Shown one piece after another: positions 43,105 to 51,110 of a stretch of 64,000 bases of DNA. Source of the DNA: Aldrovandia affinis (Eukaryota; Chordata; Actinopteri; Notacanthiformes; Halosauridae); assembly GCA_029706075.1 (NCBI GenBank), contig JAINUG010000480.1, positions 152,501 to 216,500 on the forward strand. The letters run 5' to 3'. The translations under genes were made by a program, and so were the position numbers. The notes beneath the pieces are model-generated. The model had not been told where the DNA came from, did no database searches, and was given only the letters and a program-made list of their open reading frames with translations. Position 1 is the first letter of the stretch. Each line of letters begins with the position of its first letter.

Positions 43105-43434
43105 GTGAATATCTCCCAGACAGCAGGCCTGCCTTATGACCCAATTAATTGCTATATGTGCAAGGCTGACATTGTCTGCACAGTATGGCATAGAGCTGAT
43201 GACAATCAACTAACACCAGTAGCAATGGCTTTTGGCAACAGGACCATAGTTCACTCGAAGAGAACTATGAACACTACTTTCAGCTGCTCAATTTCCGCAG
43301 GATGTAAGCTGGAAATTCTAAGGGCTGGCCTCCATGATGCAGGAGCTTATCATTGCCAGAAAATTCAGGCCAAACTAAAGACTAATAGCAAGCTTCACAT
43401 CACTTTTGAAATCTATATGCCACAGATTACATGA
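43105..43434 (+). CDS. Ig-like V-type frame in the env position of the ERV
   Basis: A 109-residue frame contains a cysteine followed by a tryptophan (CTVWHR), a second half with SCSISAGCKLEILRAG, and the hallmark DAGAYHC that marks the end of an Ig V-set domain (D-x-G-x-Y-x-C). A short beta-strand-like segment follows, then a stop. Potential N-glycosylation sites (NIS, NRT, NTT) suggest an extracellular protein. It sits directly before the purine tract and right LTR. It may be a captured host Ig domain or a decayed env part that only resembles one. In-frame sequence upstream is cut by a TGA. Confidence 0.5.
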   Translation: MNISQTAGLPYDPINCYMCKADIVCTVWHRADDNQLTPVAMAFGNRTIVHSKRTMNTTFSCSISAGCKLEILRAGLHDAGAYHCQKIQAKLKTNSKLHITFEIYMPQIT

Positions 43435-43534
43435 TGCTACAAATGCCAAACACTACAACTTATCGTATGTGTGATGAACTGTGACTTTCCTTTTTCTTTG
43501 TGATCCTCTCTTATGGGAGGATCAAATGGGGGAT

Positions 43535-43979
43535 TGAAGAATTGTGTATTCTGTCTGTAACTGTGCCATTTTGACGAGGTCATCTGTATAGGAATGAGTG
43601 AGTTGATTAGACAGTAAGTTCCTGTCTTTGATCACCAATGCTTTATCAGCAAACAGTGTCTCTTCTATTCAATGAGCTAATCAGACGCTATCACTTCCTG
43701 ACTTCCTTGCTGGTGCTTTGTTAGCAACACAAAGGCTATGCATATATTCAGGTGAGAAACTCATTGAATGGGGGTGTGTCACTTCCTGACTTCCTTGCTG
43801 GTGCCTTGTTAGCAACACAAAGGCTCAAACTCATCATCTGTCCCTATGTATATATTCAGGTGAGAGACTCATTCACTTTAGACTCTTTACCAACTCGCTG
43901 TGGACCGCTGTGTGTAATAAACTTGCATTTCAAGTCAGACTGCTGAGTCTCCTGGTCGTCTCTTCGGAAGAAGCTAACA
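43535..43979 (+). repeat. ERV right LTR with U3 tandem repeat
   Basis: It begins tgaagaattg after a purine-rich tract (gaggatcaaatgggggat) and ends gaagctaaca. U3 has an 88-bp direct repeat (43692-43779 and from 43780), a likely enhancer duplication. A tatata box-like word and a taataaac polyadenylation-type signal (about 43915) are present. The 3' 261 bp match the left LTR. Confidence 0.82.
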
Positions 43980-44332
43980 CAGTCAAACAATTTATTACAT
44001 GTAGTTCCACTAATACTGTTTACCTTTTACATTGCCCCTGCGGCCTACAATACATAGGGAAATGCAACTGCCAATTGAGAATCCGCATTAACGAACACAG
44101 AAGTGCCATATGCAGGAATGATCCCAAGTCTCCTGTAGCGAGACACTTCCATGAGTCACAACATCCAGTCTCCTCACTCCGTTTCTGTGGCATAGACCGA
44201 ATACTCACATCACGCAGACATACTAACACAGAACAAAAATTACTACAATGCGAAAGTAAATGGATTTATTTATTAAAAACAGAACACCCATTGGGCATGA
44301 ACGAGACACTGAACCTCTCCTGCTATCTATAA
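43980..44332 (+). pseudogene. Penelope-like GIY-YIG endonuclease domain
   Basis: The frame reads NTVYLLHCPCGLQYIGK (the GIY-YIG equivalent VYLL...YIGK), then RINEHRSAI, KSPVARHFHESQHPVSSLRF and WIYLLKTEHPLGMNETLNL, ending at 44332. This is the C-terminal endonuclease of Penelope-like retroelements, which nicks the target for priming. The reverse-transcriptase domain that should precede it is absent, because the ERV LTR abuts it directly at 43979. Confidence 0.85.
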
Positions 44333-44822
44333 TTGCTCCTTCCTTTCTCCCCTTGTCCAGTGAACCCCACATACGCCTTCATTACTTCTGATTTTGAATT
44401 ATAAAATTGTGCAAATGTGATTGGATTATTATGTGTACCCTCCTCTGTACCATTGCATTATCAATTAAATGCATGTCTTCGTAACATTGCCGACCGGTGA
44501 TTCCAATCAACTCTGCTTGCTCTGCGCAATCGCCTGGCCTAATGACGTGTACGTCTGCAGGTGATGTCAATTAACTACTTGAATATGATGTATATATCTA
44601 ACTCTACCTCTGTATGCTTGATGTTATACTGATGATGGTCATTTGACCGAAACGTCTGTCTCTTTTGCCTATTAAAAGACCTCGTTTGGGATATTCCCTC
44701 TTCTACACACAGTGTGCGGGTTCCATATTCATTCATTTATTTATTGCGGCTATTGCAGCTTTTGAACCTACGCACCTGTGGTTACTATTATCCAGTTGGC
44801 GCGGCTTCACCTCTCCACAACG
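44333..44822 (+). other. Penelope-like 3' region
   Basis: Noncoding tail downstream of the endonuclease. Bases 44397-44741 are repeated in inverse at 17192-17546. It contains the hammerhead-like core at 44629-44658. The last part (44742-44822) is not repeated at the other end. It stops at the 15-bp target duplication. Confidence 0.7.
44629..44658 (+). ncRNA. Hammerhead ribozyme-like core in the Penelope element
   Basis: ctgatga is followed by a short hairpin (ggtc, attt, gacc) and gaaac, the conserved arrangement of a hammerhead core: CUGAUGA, stem II, GAAA. Penelope-like elements are known to carry minimal hammerhead motifs in their terminal regions. Stem III would be extremely short and stem I was not resolved, so activity is uncertain. 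The inverted copy at 17296-17323 has a base change after gaaac. Confidence 0.5.
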
Positions 44823-44837
44823 ATTGTTTGATAGGTA

Positions 44838-44980
44838 CAATGAAACTTCATTTGGACCACAATCATTAAACATGCGACCGCAAGATCATGCCACTCAAGC
44901 AACTGCTTTATTGTTCCCCACAACAACAATACATCGTTAGATGGTTCCTACTACATCACATGTTAGTACCCATCACTACA
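44838..44980 (-). repeat. Gypsy A right LTR, larger part
   Basis: Together with 17171-17191 this makes the 5' LTR of the minus-strand Gypsy A. It aligns with 12831-12973 with about a dozen differences and ends at catcactaca before the gttat duplication. Confidence 0.87.
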
Positions 44981-45122
44981 GTTATTCCCCCCTCTCTCCC
45001 CCACCACAGATAGCTAACATTAGCTACACAATCCTGTGGGAACAGCTATGAACAGGCTATGCTAATGATGCTAAGTGACTAAAAATTAATGTTGCGGTTC
45101 ATGCGGATTCATCTTAATTTAC

Positions 45123-45321
45123 CTCAATGTGTTTCCTGAGGTTGGACAGGGAGTTCTTGAATGCCAATATCGGCGTAATTTTTTGTAAGCATAAGTGACA
45201 CATCTTTTACTACAAGATAAGAAAACATTTCTTGCAAATATGGCCATGGGTGTTCATCTTCTACACAGTCGTTTGTTGCCGCTAGAGTAACAAGTGCCAT
45301 TTCCAAATCAATCTCCATCAT
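45123..45321 (-). pseudogene. Tol2-like transposase exon 1 (N-terminus and BED finger)
   Basis: The minus strand begins MMEIDLEMAL near 45321 and passes through EDEHPWPYLQEMFSYL, a Tol2-type N-terminal block. After a frame change near 45205 it reads MCHLCLQK and SLSNLRKHIE. A GT donor follows at 45122. CHLC and the terminal H are half of a BED zinc finger, completed at 12227. The frame change shows it is disabled. It lies inside the right end of the Tol2-like element, about 350 bp from the terminus. Confidence 0.8.
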
Positions 45322-45669
45322 GAAGTCTTCTTCCCCAATGATTCACGTACTAGTCCGTCGACATGTCTGGACTTGAATGAAATTAAAATTTGAACCGCGG
45401 CTTTGAGGGCACCTGTTTGCACTTGCGCATTAACTTGATTAACCAATGATCTAACTTCTTGCAGTTGTGTTTCAAAATCATTGGCTACCAAATGTCTTCC
45501 GATTTGATTTTGTTGTAGTAACGAGTAACAAAGATGCTTATGGAGAAATGTATTGGAGTAAAAGTCAAAGTGAAAGTCGTCAGAAATATAAATAGTAAAG
45601 TGCAGATACCCAAAACAACGGCTTAAGTAAAGTAACAAAGTATTTCTACTTTGTTACTATACACCACTG
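45322..45669. other. Right terminal region of the Tol2-like element
   Basis: Contains Tol2-like subterminal words (ggagtaaaagtcaaagtg, acttaag, ctttgttac) and ends tatacaccactg. An open minus-strand frame (45318-45638) with VNQVNAQVQTGALK could be part of exon 1 or chance. The 8-bp duplication atggtgtc follows at 45670-45677. Confidence 0.7.
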
Positions 45670-45727
45670 ATGGTGTCCTTACACTTCCTGAAGCTGGTTC
45701 ATTTTATACCATATTGAATAAATTATT

Positions 45728-46386
45728 CTAGCTATCTATATCATTAGCTACTGTTAGCAAGCTTCCTTCTTTAGCACTGGGCAGTGGATCCACACCCTGA
45801 AGGGCTACCCCTTGTAGTGCTGATTGTAGGCGCGCTTCTGTCATAGTCCCGCAGCGTCCTGGGCCTGGCGAGAGAAGTCGTGTGCCACTCATAGCCGTTC
45901 CAGCAGCTGGCGGTAGTAGCAAGCCTCTATACGAGCTGGTTCCCCCATGCTCGGGTGGGGCCCCGAACACCAAGTCCACAGGCGTCTGGAGCTCCCGCCC
46001 GAACATCAGGCGGCGGGCGTGCAGAGGCTGGACTCCTCTACGGCAGTTCTGTAGGACCACAGGACCAGGGACAGATGGCAGTCGCTGGTGCTGGCTGGCG
46101 AGGATGGCAAGCATTGCAGTCAGGGTCTTGTTGAACCGCTCGACAAGACCGCCACTCTGGGGATGGAGTGGCGTCGTCTGGGTCTTAGCCACCCCCAGCC
46201 AGCTGCAGACCTCAGCCAGCACCTGCGACTCGAAGTTTCGCCCCTGGTCACTGTGGAGTTGGGCGGGGACCCCGAACCAGGCGGACATCTCCTCGACCAG
46301 CTTCTCCGCTGTTTTTGCGGCACTTTGGTCCGGCACTGCGTATGCCACGAGCCACTTTGTAAAATAGTTCATGGCCACAAGGACAT
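45728..46386 (-). pseudogene. Gypsy C integrase, main part
   Basis: The minus strand reads MNYFTKWLVAYAVPDQSA, then LHSDQGRNFESQ (second catalytic Asp), TPLHPQSGGLVERFNKTL (Glu) and a RRLMFGREL block. The first catalytic part (MERVGVDVLGPFPVTE) lies beyond the insertion at 46800-46860. The last 60 residues become uncertain because of frame changes. It is clearly Gypsy-type and close in pattern to common vertebrate elements. Confidence 0.8.
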
Positions 46387-46790
46387 TGTTAGGTTCACGA
46401 ATTCAAATTACCTTAAAAGAGGATAGAGAATACTTGCACCAAATGAAAGACAGAACAGTCAATTCAAAATCAAGCAGAGATTATTTAACCCAATGCATTC
46501 GGGGTTCAATGCCTCCCTGTCAGACAAAGAGCAACTCTTTTCCTGCAGATTCTTCTTCTTATACACAATAGTTACCCTTAGACAGATGCTTTAGCCTTGC
46601 CCACACACCAGTCACAAGACAGTTATTTTCTCCATCTCTGAGAGAACCTAATCTTTTGGCAGACACTCTCTGCCCTTGAGACTGTGGCGGTCAGCTACCC
46701 ATGCAAAACAGTTCCGCAAAACAGATTTAGTACAAGTATGTGAAGTTATTCAGAAACAATTTTTAAACACAGAATTTCTCTATCAACATA
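46387..46790 (-). mobile_element. Probable solo LTR inside the Gypsy C integrase
   Basis: About 404 bp separate two codons of the integrase that should be adjacent. On the minus strand the insert starts tgttgatagag and ends cctaaca (TG...CA form). A short target duplication could not be fixed with confidence. No coding sequence or partner LTR is present in the window. Confidence 0.5.
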
Positions 46791-46795
46791 GCGGT

Positions 46796-48648
46796 TACTG
46801 GCCTCAGTGACAGGGAAAGGGCCGAGGACGTCCACACCCACCCGCTCCATCGGGGCCCCCACCATGTAGCGTTGCAGAGGGGAGTGGGAGCGCCTGGTAG
46901 GCCCTTTGCATGCTGTACAGGAGTCGCAGCAGTGGACGTGCAGCTCTACATCCCGGCGGCACCCAAGCCAGTAAAACTGCCCCCACAGTCGTCACAAAGT
47001 CTTACTGATGCCGAAGGAGCGCTCGGGGAACGAGGAGTTGGAGGAGGTCGCTTCCCAGCCCGGGCGCCTGCCATCACCGATACACCAGCCCGTCCCACAA
47101 CTCAAGGCTCCTCCACTGCCCATAGTAGGCTTTGAGCTCAGGCCCCTCAGCCGAGACCTCAGCCCATTGCGGCGGTCGTCCAGCCTCCAGCCAGCCCCTC
47201 ACCTTCCGTAGCATGCCGTCTGCCTCCTGACCCTCCCGCAGCTGCTCTGGTGACACTGGCAGCCACCCCGCCTCACTGATGGTGTGGACTGCAGCCACCT
47301 CTGGCTCTACCTGGCTCTTTTCTTCTTGCCGGTGGCAGTGCCCGCAGCCAAGTTCAGCACAGGGACGGCGGGACAGGGCGTCGGCGTTGGTGTGGTGCCG
47401 CCCAGCCCTGTGCTCGATCTGGAAGTTGCACTCCTGTAGCTCTTCCAGCCACCGTGACACTTGGCCCTCTGGGTGTTTGAGGTTCAGGAGCCAGGTGAGC
47501 GAAGTGTGGTCAGTTCTGAGGCGGAAGTGGCTGCCTTGGGGGTAGGGCCTGAAGTGCTTCAGTGCTTTCACCACTGCCAGCAGCTCTCTGCAGGTCACGC
47601 AGCAGTTTTGCTCTGCCCGGCTCAGGACGCCGCTGTAATAGGCAACCGCCCTCTCCCCGTCACTGTCCTCCTGAGAGAGGACGACTCCCACTCCCACGTT
47701 ACTGGTGTCAGTGTCCACAATGAACGGGCGGTACACGTCCGGATACGCCAGTACTGCCATTCTGACCCGGCCAATGTCTTTTGCGCACTCCTCCGTCCAG
47801 ACGAACAACTGGTACTTGTCGGTGAGGCGATGAAGGGGACTGGCAATGGAGGCGAAACCCCGCACAAATCGCCGGTAGTAGCTCGCCAGCCCCAGGTAAC
47901 TACGTAGCTCACCTACGTTCGCCGGGGTCGGCCAGTCCCGCACGGCAGTCACCTTAGCTGGGTCAGTGTCTACCCCTCACTCACTCACAACATGCCCCAG
48001 GAAGGCCGTCTCCCTCCAGAGCAGCTGGCACTTCCGGGGATTCAGCCGAAGCCCAGCCTGGTGAATCGCAGCGAGCACGTTGTGGAGGTTAGCGAGGGCG
48101 TGCTCAAAGCTGCTGGACCCCGCGATGTGGTCAAGCACCTCGTCGATGCGGGGGAAAGGGTAGGCGTCTTTCCGTGTTACGGCGTTGAGGCGCCAGTAAT
48201 CAACGAAAAAACGCCACTCTCCGTTCTTCTTCCACACTAGGATGGCAGGGGCTGCACACGGGCTGCTGGAGGGATCAATAATGCCCGCGACGGCCATCTC
48301 CTTAACCTTCTCCTCCACCCCCAGCCGCTTTGCGAGTGACAACCGGTGAGGGCGCAAGCGAACCGGTGCAGCATCACCAGTGTCAATGGTGTGCTGCACT
48401 AGATCAGTCTGCGTGCATTCCTCATTGCAAGTAGTGAAAAGGTCTGCATTGTCCTCCAGCAAGTGCTCAAGCTGTTGGCATTGGCAAGGGTCTAGGCCGC
48501 TACAGCTACGTTGCCACAGCTCGCACACAGCGCCCGACGTCTTAACAGAGGGTGAGGCAGGTAGCGACAGAGGGGCATGGCAAACAGGGGCAGGCAAGGT
48601 ACTACCTGTTGTTGGGATACACATGAGAGTTTGCACTCCATCTATCAA
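46796..48648 (-). pseudogene. Gypsy C reverse transcriptase, RNase H and integrase start, with core deletion
   Basis: The reverse transcriptase starts near 48480 (VQHTIDTGDAAPVRLRP, GIIDPSSSPCAAPAILVWKK, FFVDYWRLNAVT). It then jumps from DHIAGSS directly to FEHALANLHNVL, so the catalytic box is deleted. RNase H (47074-47952) has a palm-to-connection WPTPANVGELRSYLGLA, VDTDTSNVGVGVVL, CVTCRELLAVVKALKHFRPY, RTDHTSLTWLLN and HTNADALSRRP. The integrase zinc part and MERVGVDVLGPFPV follow with frame changes. It is non-functional. Confidence 0.82.
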
Positions 48649-50806
48649 TCAATCAATCAATCTTTATTTTTGTATTGCGCCATTTACAACAGGTTGTCAC
48701 ACAGCGCTTCACAATTGGCATTTTCCAGAGGGAATCAAAAAACCAGAAAACCATTGGAGCCAATGTAGGAAACTGGAAAATTATTCCCTGACCCCTTAAA
48801 AGGCGGTCGAGATGAACTCCTGGAAAATTGTGGGATACAGAGAAAAACAACACAAATAGTCCTTGAGGCTCATGTGGCTTAACAGACCACTGGAAGGGCA
48901 TTCTAAGTGTAGGAGTGGGGTGGACCTCATCCCTCCAGATACCAGGGCAGGGCGGGGATGGAACCAGCAGCTAGGGTCTGGGCCAGCGGCATCCGGCTAA
49001 CACATGGCAGGGGTGGGGGGTTGACTCTGGGGCAGGTGAGCTCCGGGCAGGTGCCACGGAGCCGGGGAGAAAAGAGGAAAGGTGCAATTATGACTATGAT
49101 AAATATCACGCCGGATCAGGGAAGAGTAGTGATAACACTTTTGCACCAGCAGAAGTAATCTAGGGCAGCATAACTAATTAGGTGAGTGGCACAGGGAGCA
49201 CGCAGCCATGAGGGCACTCAGAGACCATCCCACCACATCATCAGCAGTCCTGATAGGGCGGATCATCACTTATGATTGGTGACAGTAAGGATAGCTCATT
49301 GCACCAGAAGGCTCTATTGCTACGCCCCCTCCACATCTGCACCTAATGACTATAAGAGAGACTAAAGAGATGCGTTTTTAACCTAGACTTGAAAATTGAG
49401 ACCGTGTCTGACTCCTTCACAGAGATGGGTAGACTGTTCCACAGTAAAGGAGCTCTATAGGAGAAAGCTCTGCCACCTGCTGTATTTTTGATATTCTAGG
49501 GACTACCAAGTTGTCTGCATCTTGTGAGCGAAGTGAACGTGGGGGATTGTACGGATGAAGTAGATCCGTCAAGTAAGAGGGTGCAAGTCCATGCAACACC
49601 TTATAAGTTAAGAGGAGTACCTTATAGTCTACACGATAGTTTATAGGAAGCCAGTGAAGTGACGCTAACACAGGACTAATGTGCTCATATTTCTTTGTTC
49701 TAGTCAGGATCCTTGCAGCAGCATTCTGTACGAGTTGTAGGCTCCTGAGTGAGGCATTGGAACAGCCAGACAGTAATGCATTGCAATAATCTAATCTAGA
49801 TGTAACAAAGGCATGTACCAATTTTTCTGCATCTATTAATGACAGGAAGCCCCTAATTTTGGCAATATTCCTCAGGTGAAAAAAAGGCTACTCTGGAAAT
49901 GTTTTTGATGTGACTATCAAATGAGAGACCAGGATCTATAGTAACACCAAGGTCTTTTACCGCCAAACTTGCAGCAACAGAGCAACCATCCAGATTAAGA
50001 GATAAATCAGATAACCCTCTTCTGAGGTTTTTTGGCCCCAAGACCAACATCTCTGTTTTATCAGTATTCAGCAATAGAAAATTATCTGACATCCAGTCTT
50101 TTATGTCTTTAAAACAGGCCTCCAACTGTTCGAATTGTCCTTCGCCAGGTTTCATTGATAGGTATAATTGTGTCATCTGCGTAGCAGTGAAAATGTACGC
50201 CATGTTTACGAATGACATCACCAAGTGGCAACATGTAAAGGGAGAACAATAATGGCCCCAAAACAGAACCTTTGAGGGATGCCATATTCCACCTTGATGA
50301 GAGCAGAGGGCTCGTCATTTAACTGCACAAATTGATATCTATCTGATAGGTAGGATTTAAACCAGGAGAGTGCCTGTCCACGCAGTCCAACTAGGTTTTC
50401 AAGTCTGCTCAGAAGAGTTTGGTGGTCTATTGTGTCAAACGCAGCACTTAAGTCCAAAAGCACAAGAATAGAGACACATCCACAGTCAGCTGATATCAGT
50501 AAGTCATTGACAACTTTAATAAGAGCAGTCTCAGTGCTATGGTGTTGCCTAAATCCTGACTGAAAAGTTTCATAGATGTCATTTGATGTCAGGAACGAAG
50601 TCAGTCTCTGAGCTACAGCTTTCTCTAGAATTTTTGAGAGAAAAGAAAGATTAGAAATTGGCCTGTAGTTACTGAGATTTTCTGGGTCAAGGTTTGGTTT
50701 CTTTAAAAGTGGCTTAATTACTGCCACTTTTTGAGAATTTGGCATATAGCCTGATGAAAGAGACAGATTAATAATGTCTAGCATGGATTGCCCCTTGCCT
50801 TTTCCT
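48641..50806 (-). mobile_element. L2/CR1-type LINE, family B, 5'-truncated, inserted in Gypsy C
   Basis: The 3' end (left) carries repeats of tcaa (48645-48663), corresponding to a (TTGA)n tail on the coding strand, and a tatttttgtattgcgcc-type 3' UTR. Coding sequence runs leftwards from about 50806. It differs from family A in both tail and protein sequence. It sits between the gag and pol remnants of Gypsy C. Confidence 0.8.
49417..50806 (-). pseudogene. L2 family B reverse transcriptase (frameshifted)
   Basis: The minus strand shows [59 protein letters not shown] and HCYADDTI (catalytic YADD near 50165). It continues with LLNTDKTEMLVLG, SRLDYCNALLSG, NAAARILT and LHWLPINYRVDYK. These are L2-clade blocks. 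Frame changes near 50270, 50140-50170 and 49840 break the frame, and no endonuclease part is present. Confidence 0.82.
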
Positions 50807-50877
50807 CTCTTTTTTACCTGGAAACACCGTTCCCCTTCTATTGACATGGTATCTAGGTGCTAGTCTCGGGGAGGGGC
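50807..50877. repeat. Short piece resembling piggyBac 5' sequence
   Basis: Shares ccccttctattgacatg and cggggaggggcg, with the same spacing, with 35060-35130 inside the piggyBac. It bridges the L2 family B LINE and the Gypsy C gag remnant. Confidence 0.6.
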
Positions 50878-50879
50878 GC

Positions 50880-51110
50880 CGTCTCGCCAACGCCAGCAGG
50901 TCCAGCAGTATTTGCAGTACTGTGCCCTCCAGGGCGAGTGCCAGGTGTGTCGCCGCCACACCCTCGCTCCAGCCGCAGTAACAGGCAGCTAGCGGCAACT
51001 GGGCTAGGTACGGCTCCCACTGCGCTGCCCTGCTGTATCTGGCTAGCTTTGGCTGCGTGTTAGCTGGCACGCTAACGCTAGTCATTTCCAGGTGCATAGG
51101 CTGAACCACG
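50880..51110 (-). pseudogene. Gypsy C gag fragment
   Basis: A short frame begins with MVQPMHLEM and contains YSRAAQWEPYLAQLPLAA and GWSEGVAATHLALALEG, the start of a Gypsy capsid-like gag domain. Only about 75 residues remain before the piggyBac-like/LINE junction, so most of gag is lost. Confidence 0.65.

Larger units (their letters stand above)
17546..43979 (+). mobile_element. Endogenous retrovirus (class I-like), split by a Polinton
   Basis: The LTR end gaagaagctaaca occurs at 17806 and at 43979. Gag, protease and the start of reverse transcriptase lie at 18080-20253. The remaining reverse transcriptase, RNase H, integrase and env region lie at 40323-43434. The interruption is exactly the Polinton 20254-40316. 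The primer site and RNase H/integrase type suggest a gamma/epsilon-like (class I) retrovirus; this is inference from motifs. The left LTR lacks about 184 bp present in the right one. Stops, frame changes and a reverse-transcriptase deletion make it non-functional. Confidence 0.85.
17192..44822 (+). mobile_element. Penelope-like element insertion in the Gypsy A 5' LTR (composite)
   Basis: A 15-bp duplication of LTR sequence, attgtttgataggta, flanks the insert (17177-17191 and 44823-44837). At the right, 43980-44822 carries the GIY-YIG endonuclease end and 3' region of a Penelope-like element on the plus strand. At the left, 17192-17546 is an inverted copy of about 44397-44741. Penelope elements often have such inverted or partial terminal copies. 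The reverse-transcriptase part is absent. An ERV lies exactly between the two Penelope parts. The single 15-bp duplication around the whole composite is directly visible; the order of events is inferred. Confidence 0.75.
12810..44980 (-). mobile_element. Ty3/Gypsy LTR retrotransposon A, in intron 1 of the Tol2-like element
   Basis: The 164-bp left LTR (12810-12973) runs from tgttctattg to catcactaca; the right LTR is split, with 17171-17191 on one side and 44823-44980 on the other. The 5-bp target duplication gttat flanks both outer ends (12805-12809, 44981-44985). The order on the minus strand is right LTR, primer-binding site, gag, protease, reverse transcriptase/RNase H, integrase, left LTR. 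By eye the two LTRs differ at about 12 of 158 aligned bases, so the insertion is not young. Several stops and frameshifts disable it. Confidence 0.88.
3765..45669 (-). mobile_element. Tol2-like hAT transposon, 41.9 kb because of nested insertions
   Basis: The left end is cagtggtgtata (3765) and the right end is its inverse tatacaccactg (ending 45669). The 8 bp outside each end are identical, atggtgtc (3757-3764 and 45670-45677), the target duplication length of hAT elements. Subterminal sequence is rich in acttgagtaaaagt and taagtatcaaaag words, as in Tol2. Transposase exons with a BED finger, the hAT catalytic core and the C-terminal dimerisation block lie on the minus strand at 45123, 12050, 11030, 10370, 6392 and 5858. 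All other elements between 3951 and 44980 are insertions in its introns or ends. Nonsense and frameshift changes make it inactive. Confidence 0.9.
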
